Assembly: GCA_016508695.1 (NCBI GenBank)
Contig: VNKQ01000011.1
Span: 620,001 to 684,000, forward strand
DNA length: 64,000 nucleotides
From: Hyphodiscus hymeniophilus
Taxonomy: Eukaryota; Ascomycota; Leotiomycetes; Helotiales; Hyphodiscaceae
Reading direction: 5' to 3'
Made by a program: the position numbers and the translations under genes. The notes beneath the pieces were generated by a model. That model was not told the origin of the DNA. It saw nothing but the letters and a program-made list of their open reading frames with translations, and did not search any database. Numbering within the stretch: position 1 is the first letter of the stretch; each line of letters starts with the position of its first letter. Shown in pieces: positions 12,121 through 23,900 of this stretch.

Positions 12121-13830
12121 ATGTCGAACCACTCGATCATCCGCATCACCAGAGTGAGTTATGCAGGGAGCGAGTGGTGGGGTCGCGAGGCTGACCCGCA
12201 ATTTAGGAACTGGCTGAAATTCAGAAGTCTTCAGACCTCTGTAGGTACCTCTATGCATGCCTTCTCCCTCTGGAATGAGAGCCTGACTCGTCTACCTCAC
12301 AGCACTTGCGGTTGCATGTAGAGATGTCGACGTTCGAAATGTGAAAGCCATCATCATCGGCCCACCAGAGACCCCATACGAGTTCGGGTTTTTTGAGGTT
12401 GGTCGACAAGGAATGATTTGGCGGATACATGCTGACGTCCTCCTAGTTCTCGGTAAAGTTTGGTAGAGGTAATGGGCAGAAAGGTTGGAGCTCTGGTTAC
12501 ACACGCTGAACATGTTCTACAGAATACCCTACAAAGGCACCATCAGTTATTGCGACCACCACGAATGGAGGCAGATGTCGCTTCAACCCGAATATCTACT
12601 CCCAGGGAAAGGTGTGCTTGTGAGTAGCTTCAGAGCTTCCTGGGTGCGTCTCGAACTAACCTGGGTACTAGGTCAATCCTCGGGTAGGGCCATATAAATT
12701 TTCAAACGAGATCAACATCTGACGAGAACAGTACGTGGCGAGGTGAACGTGGAGAAGAATGGTCATCAGCCCAGGGCCTCGAATCGATCCTCCTCTCAAT
12801 ACAGAGCCTGATGTCCTCCAACCCATACGAGAATGAGCCAGGCTTTGAAACGGCAAATGATGAAGGAGACAAGAAGAACCAGAAGGACTACGTTGCTAAG
12901 GTGAACTCTCATGCGGTGTTGTGCTTGGAGGGAGCTAAGACTTAGATACAGATCCGTCATGAAGCCCTACGCATCACGGTGATACAACGACTTGAGGAAT
13001 ATCTGGGCATCTCCGCCGCGGGAACAGTTCAACCATATGTAAACACCGCTGGCGATGATAGCGATAACGAGATTGATCGAGATGTCATCGATGAGTCTTC
13101 TATTAATTTCGAACCTTTTAAGGATCTCTGCAAACGCCGCTTCCTCTGGTACTATGACTCATATCTTTTAGCCATCAGCAAAGCAAAGGAGGAAGTCACA
13201 GATGGTCAACAGTTCACACGCATGCCGTTCGAGTGTACGGGAAATGGAATGGATGGGAAATTCAATTACACGGAGCTGGAGCGGCGACTAAGGCTAATTC
13301 GCAAGACGCTGGACGAGGAGACTTCAAGATGGGCAGATGAGGGGTTGGCGTCAAAGAAGAAGGAGACTTCTGTTGCAGCAAATCTCCAAAGACAGTATGA
13401 GCAGGTGGTGGAGGCATACAAACGAGACAAGTCGGTCACTCTTGACATTGAGTTGGTGGATAAGAACCCTTTCGTCTGGTCGATCACTTATTTCGGACGA
13501 CCCATGACCAACCTCGATGGTGGTTTATTCAAAATTAAGCTCTTCTTCAGCCCACGGTTTCCCGAGGAGCACCCACGAGCCAAATTCGAGACTTCTCTCT
13601 TCCATCAACGGATTGCGGTGGATGGCACCCCATGCTATACGCCAAGACGTGCCGAAGATGTGAAGTCACATATCGAAGCTATCATCGAGGCGCTGGAGGA
13701 GGAATCACCGCCGTACGATCCGAGAACGATGGTCAACCCTGAGGCTGCCAAACTCTACTGGGGTTCTGCCGATGACAAGAAACAGTACAATCGAAAGTTA
13801 CGCAGAGCGGTTCAGAGGAGCATGGAGTAA
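12121..13830 (+). CDS. UBE2Z-like ubiquitin-conjugating enzyme with a second UBC-like domain
   Basis: Eight exons fit in phase: 12121-12153, 12207-12240, 12303-12397, 12447-12468, 12523-12619, 12672-12683, 12732-12900 and 12952-13830 (446 aa). The N-terminal UBC domain (1 to about 165) reads KAIIIGPPETPYEFGFFEF, then YPTKAPSVIATTTNGG, FNPNIYSQGKVCLSILGTW (catalytic Cys93), and the SSAQGLESILLSIQSLM helix. This is the UBE2Z/USE1-like extended class (in animals loaded by UBA6), which has GPxxTPYxxG and a wide C-terminal extension. Residues about 315-445 look like a second, divergent UBC fold: NPFVWSITYFGRPMTN, GGLFKIKLFFSPRFPEEHP, DGTPCYTP (Cys382), and VNPEAAKLYW. Between them are an acidic linker and a coiled coil. 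The sixth exon is only 12 nt, coding the core of SILG. Confidence 0.9.
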
Positions 13831-14285
13831 GGGGGATCGCATTCCTCTCTCAGCGTATCCCCGCATACTAACAATGAATAGGGAGTGAATATACCCAAAT
13901 CGGTGGTCAAAGCAATGACTGCCTTTTGATTGAGCGTAGCGTTAATACTCTTTGATACCGACGTGAGATTGCATTTACAGATCAAACGACAGGGCGTTTT
14001 GAAAGGTTCATTTGACTGATGGAAAGGGGAACGGGACCAATGGAGTTCAGTGCTGATTTGGGCAGGATATGACGGCCTCGGCGTTGGCGCTGTCTTGCAG
14101 AGATTCGATACATGTGTCTGATCACCTTCAACCGCTGAACAAAAAGGATTACAGGTGTGCGGGACTTTGCAAAGCGGGACGATAAATGGGATGTCTTCGG
14201 ATTCTGCAGCTCACATTAAAGCCCTTTTATACATGCACACAGTTGAGTTTTACACCACCAAGTCCAATACAACTCACCAATCGAA
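13831..14285. other. convergent intergenic region
   Basis: This is shared 3' flank between the plus-strand E2 gene and the minus-strand erg26. It contains only probable UTR and terminator sequence; no gene was seen. Confidence 0.4.
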
Positions 14286-15481
14286 TCATTGGCTCTTCTT
14301 CTCTCCCTCTCCGGCCTTCTCATCAATGGCCCACTTCACAGCCAATTCAATCCCATCCTGCAAGCTCACAAGTGGAGCATACCCTAACCTCTTCTTGGCC
14401 TTTCCAATATCCAAATATCTGGTCATGCAACTATACTTGACTTGCAACGGCGTTAACCTAGCAGGCTTTCTCGTCACCCAACTGATCCACTTCAACAGGG
14501 TAGCGACACCCATTCCTAAACTCTGCCCAATAACCCACACATGTTCCGTCCCCCTCTCATTCCCCGCCGCCTTCCAGATAGCCCTCGCAAAATCCCAGAA
14601 ATACACCGGGGAATCATTCGTAATTAAGAACGCTTCTCCATCCACCTTTTCAAGATCCTGTAGCGGATGGCTGAGAGTGGATGTGTAGATCAATGCTCGA
14701 GCGGCTAGGAGATGCGCATGCGCTATGTTGGTGACGTAGGTGAAATCGAAGAGGTTGTCGTTGGAGCCGAGCTGGAAGCCCGTCTGGCCGTTGTAATATG
14801 CGTTTAGAAAACCGGGGGTTTGTTGGACGTCGCCGGGGCCAAATATGCCGCTGGGGCGGATGGCGCAGGTGAGGAGTTTGGGGCAGGTTGGAGAGCGGTT
14901 TGCGGCCAAGACGAAGGCCTCCGCCTCTGCCTATGGATACTGTTAGCTTACAACTTCGAAACAATAACCAGGAGGAGAAGTGGAAGAGCAATGTGTACCT
15001 TTGTCAGGGAGTAATACTCGCTCTGAGCAGAGGCAGGAATAACAGGCCATCTCTCATCCGCATTGATAAGGTCGTTCACAGAATCACTGATGATACTCGC
15101 GGAGCTCGTATATACCAAGGCCTTTACGCCGCTCTTCTGGCATGCCTCAATGACAACCTTCGTCCCGTCGACATTCACTTTCTTGAAAAGAGCCTTTGCG
15201 CCATCGACTGCGGTCGGGCTTGCTGTATGAATCACAACATCTGGCTTGGTTTTTTCAAAGACCGGTAATATCGAAGACAGATCAGTGATGTCCCCGTTGT
15301 AGTAAGAGACGCCATCAGAGTCTGGGCGTCGGTTGCGCGTGGTGTAGAGATCGAGGACGGAGACGGAAGCTTTATAGGATTCGAGGATCAGATCGACGAG
15401 GTGGTGACCTAGGAAGCCGCAGCCGCCGATTACGAGGACGTTGCCCAAGGGCGCCTTCTCGGAGGCGGGAATCGGCGCCAT
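14286..15481 (-). CDS. erg26: sterol-4-alpha-carboxylate 3-dehydrogenase (Erg26)
   Basis: Two exons, 14999-15481 and 14286-14930, give 375 aa. The extended short-chain dehydrogenase signature is complete: the Rossmann motif VLVIGGCGFLGHH at the start, VSVLDLYTTRNRRPDSDGVSYYNGDITD after it, the serine-containing LVYTSSASII, and the catalytic Y-x3-K in EYYSLTK, which falls right at the exon junction. The later IRPSGIFGPGD and the FDFTYVTNIAHAHLLAA block are diagnostic of the 3-beta-HSD/Erg26 family. Erg26 oxidises and decarboxylates C4-carboxylated sterols with NAD in the ER C4-demethylation complex (with Erg25 and Erg27) in ergosterol synthesis. A hydrophobic C-terminal half (LLKWISWVTRKP) fits membrane association. 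A paralogous 3-beta-HSD with another substrate is the main alternative. Confidence 0.88.
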
Positions 15482-15973
15482 TTTGTAAGTTGGAGCTCAA
15501 TTGAGACGGCGGAGAGAAGGAGATGTCGTTGATGAAGCTCGAGTTCGCAGGGTCGTTAGCGGAATGAGGGCCGCTAGGGTGACCCCTGAGCCCCCAGATT
15601 GGCTAGTTGGGAAGCGTCAGCTAGCATGGAAGCCTTACTTTCCGTACGAAGGTACTTCTCTGCATTTTACTACTTCTCTCTGTCCTTATACTTCTCTATC
15701 TCTAAACCAACAAAAATTTTATCGTGATAGTGGTACCTCAAGCCATAGCAGACAGAATTCAGCAGCCAATTTTCTTTATCAGATAACTATTCAGACTACT
15801 CTATAGGCAGCAACGAATATTCCCAGCAAAACAAGTGCGTATTCAGGAAGACATTATTTCTTTTTTCCCTCTATGCTTTCCACGGCGAAATCAAACTCCT
15901 CTTATGAGTGAGGCTCTTCCTGAACACTGGTGCTCAGCTCGACAACGGCTCGTATTCTCCCGAATTGCACCTT
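15482..15973. other. intergenic region
   Basis: Promoter of erg26 and 3' flank of the UNC-93-like transporter. No gene is recognised here. Confidence 0.4.
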
Positions 15974-17546
15974 TCATGCGACAATTTCGTTCTTATCGAT
16001 GGGTGAAGCATCAATCTTGTCTACTGCACCTATAGTTGAGATCTTCTCTGGCGAGATATTTTCCTCAAGTTCTGTCCCGATAACGACCTCTGGATGGCCC
16101 TTCTCCTCCAACACATGGGTCGGTACGACAACGTTCTCTTCTTGGAAGTACTTCGTCTCCTCAACCACAAAAAGTGCCATATATGCGTAGATGCAGATTC
16201 CCGCAAAGTAGAAGGCAAAAATGATCCCAGCTTCTTTCACATACGGAACGAGCAGACTGTCGAGCCCGAAGACCACCGACTCGCCAGCCGCCAAGAAAGC
16301 CCGGAATCCGCCAGCATAATGACTGCCCTTGATGGGATCGTTTGTCAGTAAACCTAGGAAGTACATGATGACGTATTGCCACAGCGTGGAAGATATCCAG
16401 GCCATCATGAAGAGAACGAACTCGGAAGCAAATCCATCATCAGTCCAGTCCATTGGCGTTGGAGGATCGTGGCGGTTGTAGTCACGGACTCGAACCATCT
16501 CCCAGATCCATGAAGCACAGAGTGGGACAGCAACATAAGCCAGTCCAAGGATGGCTCTTGTCTTTCGCTTCCAGGCAGTGTGGTCGAAGATCTTCTGCAG
16601 GATTATCGAGAACGGGATTTGCAGGACGACCGACATGAATGAGAGAAGGCAGCGTGTTCGCAGATTGTTGTGGAAGGCGTTGACTGATCCAATATAGACC
16701 AGATAGGTCTCTGCCGGTAAGAAACATGGGATCATGACCAGAAGACGTTTGTCACAGAGGTCGGAAAGGTTCGACTTTAGCTCGACCCAAAGGCCTCGAT
16801 ATTTCACGTCCGCGACTCCAGATCCATCATCACGAGTGATCTTATTTGGAGGCAAGATAAACAAGCCTGCGACTGCAATCAAACACATGATTACGATGAA
16901 GGCGATGTATACCGCATTAGGCACTCCTCCATCGCTGTCGTTGTTTCTGCTGATGAGCAAGGGGATGATTCCGCCGATAATCTCGCCTCCAGCCAGAAGA
17001 CCAAATCCCACCGTGACGTACAGACCCTTCTCTTTCTCCTCGGGGTAGGAGAGCATGATATACCCGCTGGTCACGAAAATGAGGCCTGCTGACATACCGA
17101 TGCAAACTGCAGAGAAATAGGGGAAGGCGGCTTTGCCGGTATTGCTGAGATACCAGAGACCGCCAACATATATAATATAACCACTGACACCAAGCTGTGT
17201 ATTTTTAGACTCATTCCGACAGTCTCAAGGCACATTTCTTACAAATGAAGTAATTCCAGGCCCGATAGCGTGCAGTACCACCGAACCGAGCGCAGAGGAC
17301 AGAATCCATATGGAGTTCAAAGTTGCATTGAGACGAGTTGAAATATGGGCCGAATCAGGTTGTCCGCCACCTGCACTGAGAAAGTTCTAGCATCAATAAT
17401 ATTCGTTGCGAACGAGAGACATACCCAAGGAGATTCAGAGCAACATATATTCCAGCTGTGAAGGCAATAGTGAGACCGGAGAGGAAGTTTTGCCAAAATG
17501 GACTTCGGTATCGAAATTGAGGAACATTTTCCACGAGTTTAGTCAT
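15974..17546 (-). CDS. UNC-93-family (MFS) membrane transporter
   Basis: Exons 17425-17546, 17243-17375 and 15974-17194 give 491 aa. The start MTKLVENVPQFRYRSPFWQN followed by FLSGLTIAFTAGIYVALNLLGAGG, and then LNATLNSIWILSSALGSVVL, is the N-terminal signature of the fungal UNC-93 group (older name DUF895) of the major facilitator superfamily. About 11-12 hydrophobic helices follow, with GLLAGGEIIGGIIPLLIS in the middle and GESVVFGLDSLLVPYVKEAGIIFAFYFAG near the end. The hydrophilic C-terminus carries KYFQEENVVVP and acidic stretches. Substrates of fungal members are unknown; animal UNC93 proteins act in ion-channel or TLR trafficking. No cluster link to its neighbours is apparent. Confidence 0.85.
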
Positions 17547-18608
17547 GTTGAAGATCGATTGTCATTCAAGCAACAAATTTGAGCTTCAGAGAGACGAAAA
17601 GTTGAGTATAAAGAAGAGACGGAGAAAGATGGTTGGGGTTCATAAGATCCCACTCCAGGTCAGCAACCAAGCGTACCCCATTCTTTGGTAAAGCAGTGAT
17701 CTGCATTATATACCCAGACTTTGTTATCTATATCATGCTGCATCCCGTTTGAGATAGGAATTAGATATCCGCGAAGTGAAATGGGGGCATTTATCCTTCC
17801 CACAATAAGCATTAAGCAGAGTGAGGAAGGAGTTTGAGGTAAGTTAATGCAAACCACACTGAATTACAGCGATCAAAGAGCAAATTGTGTATCTTTACTG
17901 TTCGCAGAATCCATACGGATTGCTCGAAGGACTGCGCCTCAAAGGCCTGTCCTCCCGAAGGCCCGAGTTGAAGCTCGAGAAGCTCGAAAGTGGGGGAGAG
18001 TCACTGTCGGTGTTAAGCGACGACATTGTCCAAACGTGAGATAAGATGCAGGTGCTTCGGAATCCCGATAGGTGAGACCGTATCGAGAGCAGGTAGGGAT
18101 CGCTCACTTGAGAAGTTGAGATGGTTGGCTTTCTTCGTCATTGAAACAAGCTTCGCATTAACTGCCAGGAACCATTGGGCTAGTTATATTGCTCACCCTA
18201 GTTACACTCATCTCTGATCAGTGATCCCGGCCCCCGGGCATCCGATCTTGAATTCTGGTCCACTTGCAGGTGTCCATTGTTGGGGTTCAAGGAGGGAGCG
18301 ACGGTACTAGGCTTTTTCCTGTACTTGGTCTTCAACTTACACGAGACAAGGCGAGGAGCCCTCTTGCTGTCAGTCAGATGAAGACGGAAAATGGCAAGTC
18401 TCAAAAGTCGATATACAAGTCCCAAGAGCTGTGACCCATACCTTCCAACAACCTCAATTGCAGCCTCCGCCAAAGAACATGAGCCCATAGCTGGCAACTG
18501 AGGTAGGTTATAAGGGCCCAAACGTCATTCGCCAAAGATCAAGTGAGTCGTGGTGGTCATACATACAAACACACAAGAAAGTACACAGCCGGTGACTGCT
18601 GGCTTCCC
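17547..18608. other. intergenic region
   Basis: The promoter of the UNC-93-like gene and the 3' flank of the next minus-strand gene. The 107-codon minus frame at 18198-18521 has no recognisable domain and lacks convincing codon bias; it is treated as chance. Confidence 0.35.
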
Positions 18609-19671
18609 TCACAAATCCAGTTCCTCGACCTCGGACCTCAGCTTCAAGCCCCTCTGGACTGAACACATCTTCACTGCTAATTCGGCTAGAACGTCATTTG
18701 CATCCTTCAAAAGCTTAGAATCATAGTACCGATCTCGTTCCTGGATTGCTCTCCAACCCTTGGTGGGAATTACTGACATCTCGACAACGACCATGGTGAT
18801 TTTAGGCGGATCATCGAGGCAGATGAATCGATTTAGAGGCTGGAGGTAGTATTTCAGATAGCCGAGGACATCGACGGATTCTGCCCATATTTTGGGTTGA
18901 ACGTATCGAAGTTCGACCATTGGCGGGATCCGGAATTGGATCTCAAGCTCCTTCAATCTGCATTTATGGCGACTGCGGCCGGGCGAGAGAAGAACGCAGA
19001 GCGCCGAAAGAATGAAAATCTCTGTTGCTCTGTCCTTTCCAAAGTGGTACGGGGAGGCCCTGACACGAATCGATATCTTGCTATTGTTGAAGAAACTCAA
19101 GGGAAGTTGATCGCATTTGGTGATCCAGTAGTTCAGATAGTCTAGATGGCCATGTCTGATATCCCGTCTGAAAAAACAAATTGAATACCATTCGCGATAT
19201 AACTCGAAATAGATCTGGCGATTAACACGCAGAAGTGCATTGCAGCATTTTGAAGAATCTTCTCGAAGTGGAGTTCTATCTCACTTGTCAGCATTGTCAA
19301 AGAAGATCAAATTGCGAGACTTATGTTAGTGTCTAGAAGAGATACTCTCCAACATGTTGCGGAAGCTCAAAGTCGAGGGAGCTTCAACACTGGACGGCCT
19401 GAATATTTAATTCGACTTACCTATGGCGCTTGAACGTACGATAGCGTACAATTATTCTATTTGGAACCGTATACCCGTAGATGAGTTGTCGAATCTCCCT
19501 GGGGAGTTGCAGAAAAGGAAAAGGCGATGGTTTCTGGCGACTATTCCACAACTTCAGATGTGAAGGTTTCGCCTTTGAAGGTTGAAGTTGGTTGTCGCCA
19601 GAATCTGCGGCGTCAACATCTTCAGTGGACTTTCGAGTACGTGAAGGCAGATGACGACGGAGAGACCGCAT
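18609..19671 (-). CDS. hypothetical F-box-like (2EXR-type) protein
   Basis: Exons 19421-19671 and 18609-19275 join in phase to 305 aa (donor GTAAGT, acceptor GATAG). The N-terminal third is basic and Ser/Pro-rich. Residues about 50-75, FPFLQLPREIRQLIYGYTVP, match the start of the fungal F-box-like/2EXR domain (LPxEIRxxIY). This is followed by NALLRVNRQIYFELYREWYS, the typical second motif of that family, where early members read LLRVNRQIRxE. The remaining sequence is alpha/beta without known catalytic residues. Such proteins form a very large, rapidly expanding and functionally undefined group in Pezizomycotina; some may be SCF substrate adaptors. The function is therefore left open. Confidence 0.72.
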
Positions 19672-20971
19672 CCTGGCGAGCGCGAACCTTTTGCAAAGTT
19701 TGCATTGCTTTTAGAAGAGGAGCCGAAGCTTGAGGTCTAAATCTCTGAAGACGAGACGTTCAACTCCAGTTCCACAAGGCTGCGGTCCGCGCTATGACTA
19801 ATGCGGCATCGTCTGTGGCCTGAAAGAAGTGAAGTATTCACATCCAAAATATTCGGAGTAGAGGTGAATTGTCCAAATGACCGAACTACGAAGCATCTAC
19901 GATTAGCATGTTCAGTCCAAGCTCTCAGACCAGAGTCCACATGTCACGTGACATTTCGCATGAAGGATACTTCGGAACGTTTAAAGACTCTAGACCCAAA
20001 GTGTGCTCTTTTGCTATAGATATGTGCGCGAGTATGGTGTTTGTTAATCGCTGGGTGGGTTTGGGGTCAGTGCAAACTTGGGCTGGAGAAACTTCGAAGG
20101 ACAGGTTTGAAGAGGACCTACATAGCAAAGCTGATTGTTTATATTTCGAAATCGAGCATCGGCGAATACAGATGGGACATTGGAGAGCCATGTGTGCTTT
20201 TCATGATGGTGGCTGTGTCTGTCCTCTGGGGTACTGGTGAGCGGTGCGTAGCGACAGATAGCTTGATACAGCCTCTTGAATATGAAGTGCTCAACCGCAG
20301 TAAGTAGTTGATTCACTTATGTATATGCTCGATGACGCGGATGGCTAGTGCAACGGAGAATGGAGTATGGGGAGGATTGCCACACTTGAGGCTGAAGGAG
20401 CTGTTAGAGATTCTGGTTCTTGCCGATCAATAGCACACATTTCGAATATTTAGAGACACACATGCAATTTTATGCTTTGTATTGTAGAAGTTTCCGTCTA
20501 CAACTTCACATGCCACACCTATTCCTCCACCGTACAGCTAGGTGTCATCTCGCGCATTCTCCCATCAAGCTGGAGCATCGTCCAAAATCAAATAGCAGAA
20601 GGAAAAGCCAGCTCTTGGTATTCACACATTGCTTCCACAACAACAAAAAAACGACAATCAGATCTCCCGTGCCTCCAACCAAAGCCGTAACATGTACAAA
20701 AGGAAAGGAAACGTTCGGTTTGAGTGGTTGATCTTGAAAAGAATGAGCAGTTCTGGACGTGGAAAGACGTCAACTTTGTATGTAGCAAAAAGACCCCTCC
20801 CATGGATGGCCCGTACAAAAAACGCCATGTCCCAAATCCCCGGCCCTCTATTTAGGGCCCACAAACGCCGCGCTTTCATGATGTTGAGGTGGATTGAGAA
20901 AGAAATTGGCCTTCTGGAGCCAGGTGAGCAATAATTTGACAGAAAAAGAAATTGTTTGGTTGTGTTCAATA
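19672..20971. other. intergenic region
   Basis: Contains the promoter of the F-box-like gene and the probable 3' UTR of rim15. Many short frames on both strands overlap with no domain or consistent splice structure. No gene is called. Confidence 0.35.
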
Positions 20972-23900
20972 CTAGTCGCCACCTTTGAGCCGGAGGGTAA
21001 GGGCTTCATAAGTGGGTGGATGATTCGACGATGCCAGGGGTGCTCGTGGGGTAGGCTCCTCGTCAATTAAATCTGCTTGACTTGCGGAAGACGGTCTTGG
21101 TGTCTCGTTTAAATCAATCTCGCTGACCTTGCCGCCCGGAGAGGAAAACATTTCAGGCGGCGTCAAAGTCGCACCTGTAATTTCTGAGGCAGGAGGTTGT
21201 TCTTCGCTAACTGTCGGCGGAGGGTCCACCATGTCTGCACTCGTGTTCAAATCAGATACAGAGACAACACTACCACGGCTGTTGGTACGCATCATCTCAG
21301 TGCCTAATTTGGATCCTCGGTATCCCGCTTTGATAGAACTTCTAGGGCTCTTTTCTCGAACAGCGGCATCGCCAAGCTCCTCATCCTCATCATCGCCAGA
21401 CTCGCCACATTCATGTCGGTGCTTCTCCAGAGACTCGCGCTTAGCTCTCATCTTCTCTGTCGAGCGTTGCCGGAGAGGACCTTTGTGCTCCATGCGACCT
21501 GGGGACGACTCTTGGTGCAAAAGCTGCAATGGAAGCTGCTTAGGCAGATCACGTGAATCTTCCAGAGCATCTTCGTTGCTGATTCCGAGACCTCCGGCTT
21601 CATCCCAATCCTCCGTTGCCCGCCGGCTTATGACCACAGGGATCTCATCATTCAGGAACGATTCGGAGTCGCCAAAAAGACTTGAGCTGATCGAATCTTC
21701 CCGACTTGAGCCACGAAAGCTGCCGCTGGGGATATGCGCATATCCAGAGGAGCCAGAAGTCGGGCTGTCCTCAAGTCGGAGGCTCTCTTGCCGAAGACCA
21801 GACGGCTGAGGATATGGGTAAGGGACCGAAGCGAGTTGACCGGGCTGCGGGGCCTTCCAGTGACAGAGTTGGACCAAGACTTCAGTTAGTTTGGAAGTTG
21901 TGGGGGGCTTCTCAATGAGCGCGTCAAAATGATGAGGTGCTTGCAACTCCTTCAGATAGCCGGTGATAGCAACAATAGGGGTTTGAGAATTAGCGTTTTT
22001 CGTGTCTCGAATCATACGGGCGACATCTGCACCATTGATCTGAGGCAGTTTGAATTCCATCATGATTATGTCAAACTTGATCTCGCTCATTGCATACCGC
22101 ATTGCTTCAGCTCCGTTCGAAACAGTAATGGTACGGCAGCGGAGCTTCTCGAGCAACTTTTCCATCACCATTCGCGAGACTGGATGATCTTCACAGATGA
22201 GCACATCAAGAGGGCGAAATTGAGGTCCGTCAGCCAAGTTTATCTGTGACATTCGCCGGGAGCTTTGGCGTCGGCGCTGTACCCGAAGTAATGCATTTGC
22301 CTTGTCCCCCTCGTTGTCTGAAGATGATGGAGACATGTCGAACACCTGGGATCGTCGCTTACGGTGCGAGAATAGATCTCCTGGCAGAGGACTTCCTTCT
22401 TGAGATCCAACAGTCTGCGAACGAGCTCGACTTGAAGTCGGATTGCTAGTCTGTCTTGGTGTACTCATCTTCTGCGGAGACAGAGCCAAAGGCGGTGGAG
22501 GCGCTCCACGAGCCTTAATCGGGGATGCTGATGCAGGGCCAGTGGAAGGTTTTTGGAGCGATCCAGGACCTCGAGGTACATCAAAGAAGCTGCCAGGTTG
22601 TAGCGAGTTGCTTGATTGGTGTGAGAGACTAGACGAGTTGCTCGAGGTTTTTCGTCGTCCTTCACCGTTCTGACCTCCGGCAACGAATGAAACCAGTAAC
22701 GGCGAAGAGGGTTGAGAGGCTCTGCTTGGCGATGAATTAGAAATGCTCAGTCCAGAGGGAGATGCCGGTCGGTTCGAAGCCTTTGCATTCGACAGGGTTC
22801 GCTGAATAGGCATTGGGATAATCGGGCTGCCCTCCAAGGTCGGCATTGGCGACGTAGCGCTATTCGAGCCACTACTTGGGCTAACGAGACTCGGCTTGCT
22901 TTGAGCGGCCATCGCCTCAGCTCGAAGCTTCTGAATAACATCCTTATTTGCTTTCTCGAGAACAGGCAGGTTTTTGAATGCAAAGTTTCCAAAATCATCT
23001 GCCACAACAGGCTCGCTCAGTCTGCGACTCTTCATGTCTCGCACGTGAGGAGGAATATGGAGAGGCATCAGACCCCGCTTGATCGAGTTGACCTGAGATC
23101 TCACACGAGATAGCGCATCGTGGGGCCGCTCGTGGTACTCAGCGCCTGGAGTCGTACTTGGCGGCGAGGATTGATCTTCCATTTCTTCGGCAAAGGATTG
23201 CAAAGTAGCACCACGCGTATCGAAGTACTCGGTGTCTTCTGGGTTCTCTGGAGCAGGTACAAATTGGGCCTCGTCCTCAAGAAGCTTGTCCCAACTTGTT
23301 CCTTCAAACCAGGCATGGTTTCTGATCTCTTCCCCACCAGACGAATATTTCTCATCAATGTTGGCACCAAATCGTTGACGTGGATCTAGTGTCAGAAGTT
23401 TATTCATCAGATCTTTCGCCTCAGGTGAAACATCAAACTCCCCGTCATCTGGCCAAGAGATTCTTCGAGCAAGGATATTTTCAAACACCTCATCTGGAGT
23501 TCCGGCATGGAATGGAGGATATCCATAAAGGAATTCAAACAATATGCAGCCTACGGACCACCAATCACTCGTCTCATCTTGACCAACACCTCTAACAGTT
23601 TCGGGTGCCAAGTAGTCAGGAGTGCCAACAAATCGACGATGGCTGTCATCGGGATCAAATAAAGCCATCGGAGGAGGCATCATACTTGTCTGGGGTGGTA
23701 TGTTTTTCTGCTCCGCGCTTGACTGACTTGTGGTTTGAGTAAGCGACAGAAAATCGGGTGATCCGCTACCTTCGTTCTCACTCATTTCCTCAATTGGGGT
23801 TCTTCGCTGGTTTAGCATCTGCTGTGCCTGAGGATCGTTCAAGGAGAAGCTGCTGAACATTTGATTGAGGGTCTCGCTATTGCCACTGTCACTTCGACCA

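Noticed and set aside
21129..21809. 226-codon plus frame inside rim15
   Set aside because: Antisense shadow of the rim15 C-terminal coding region with poor codon use.
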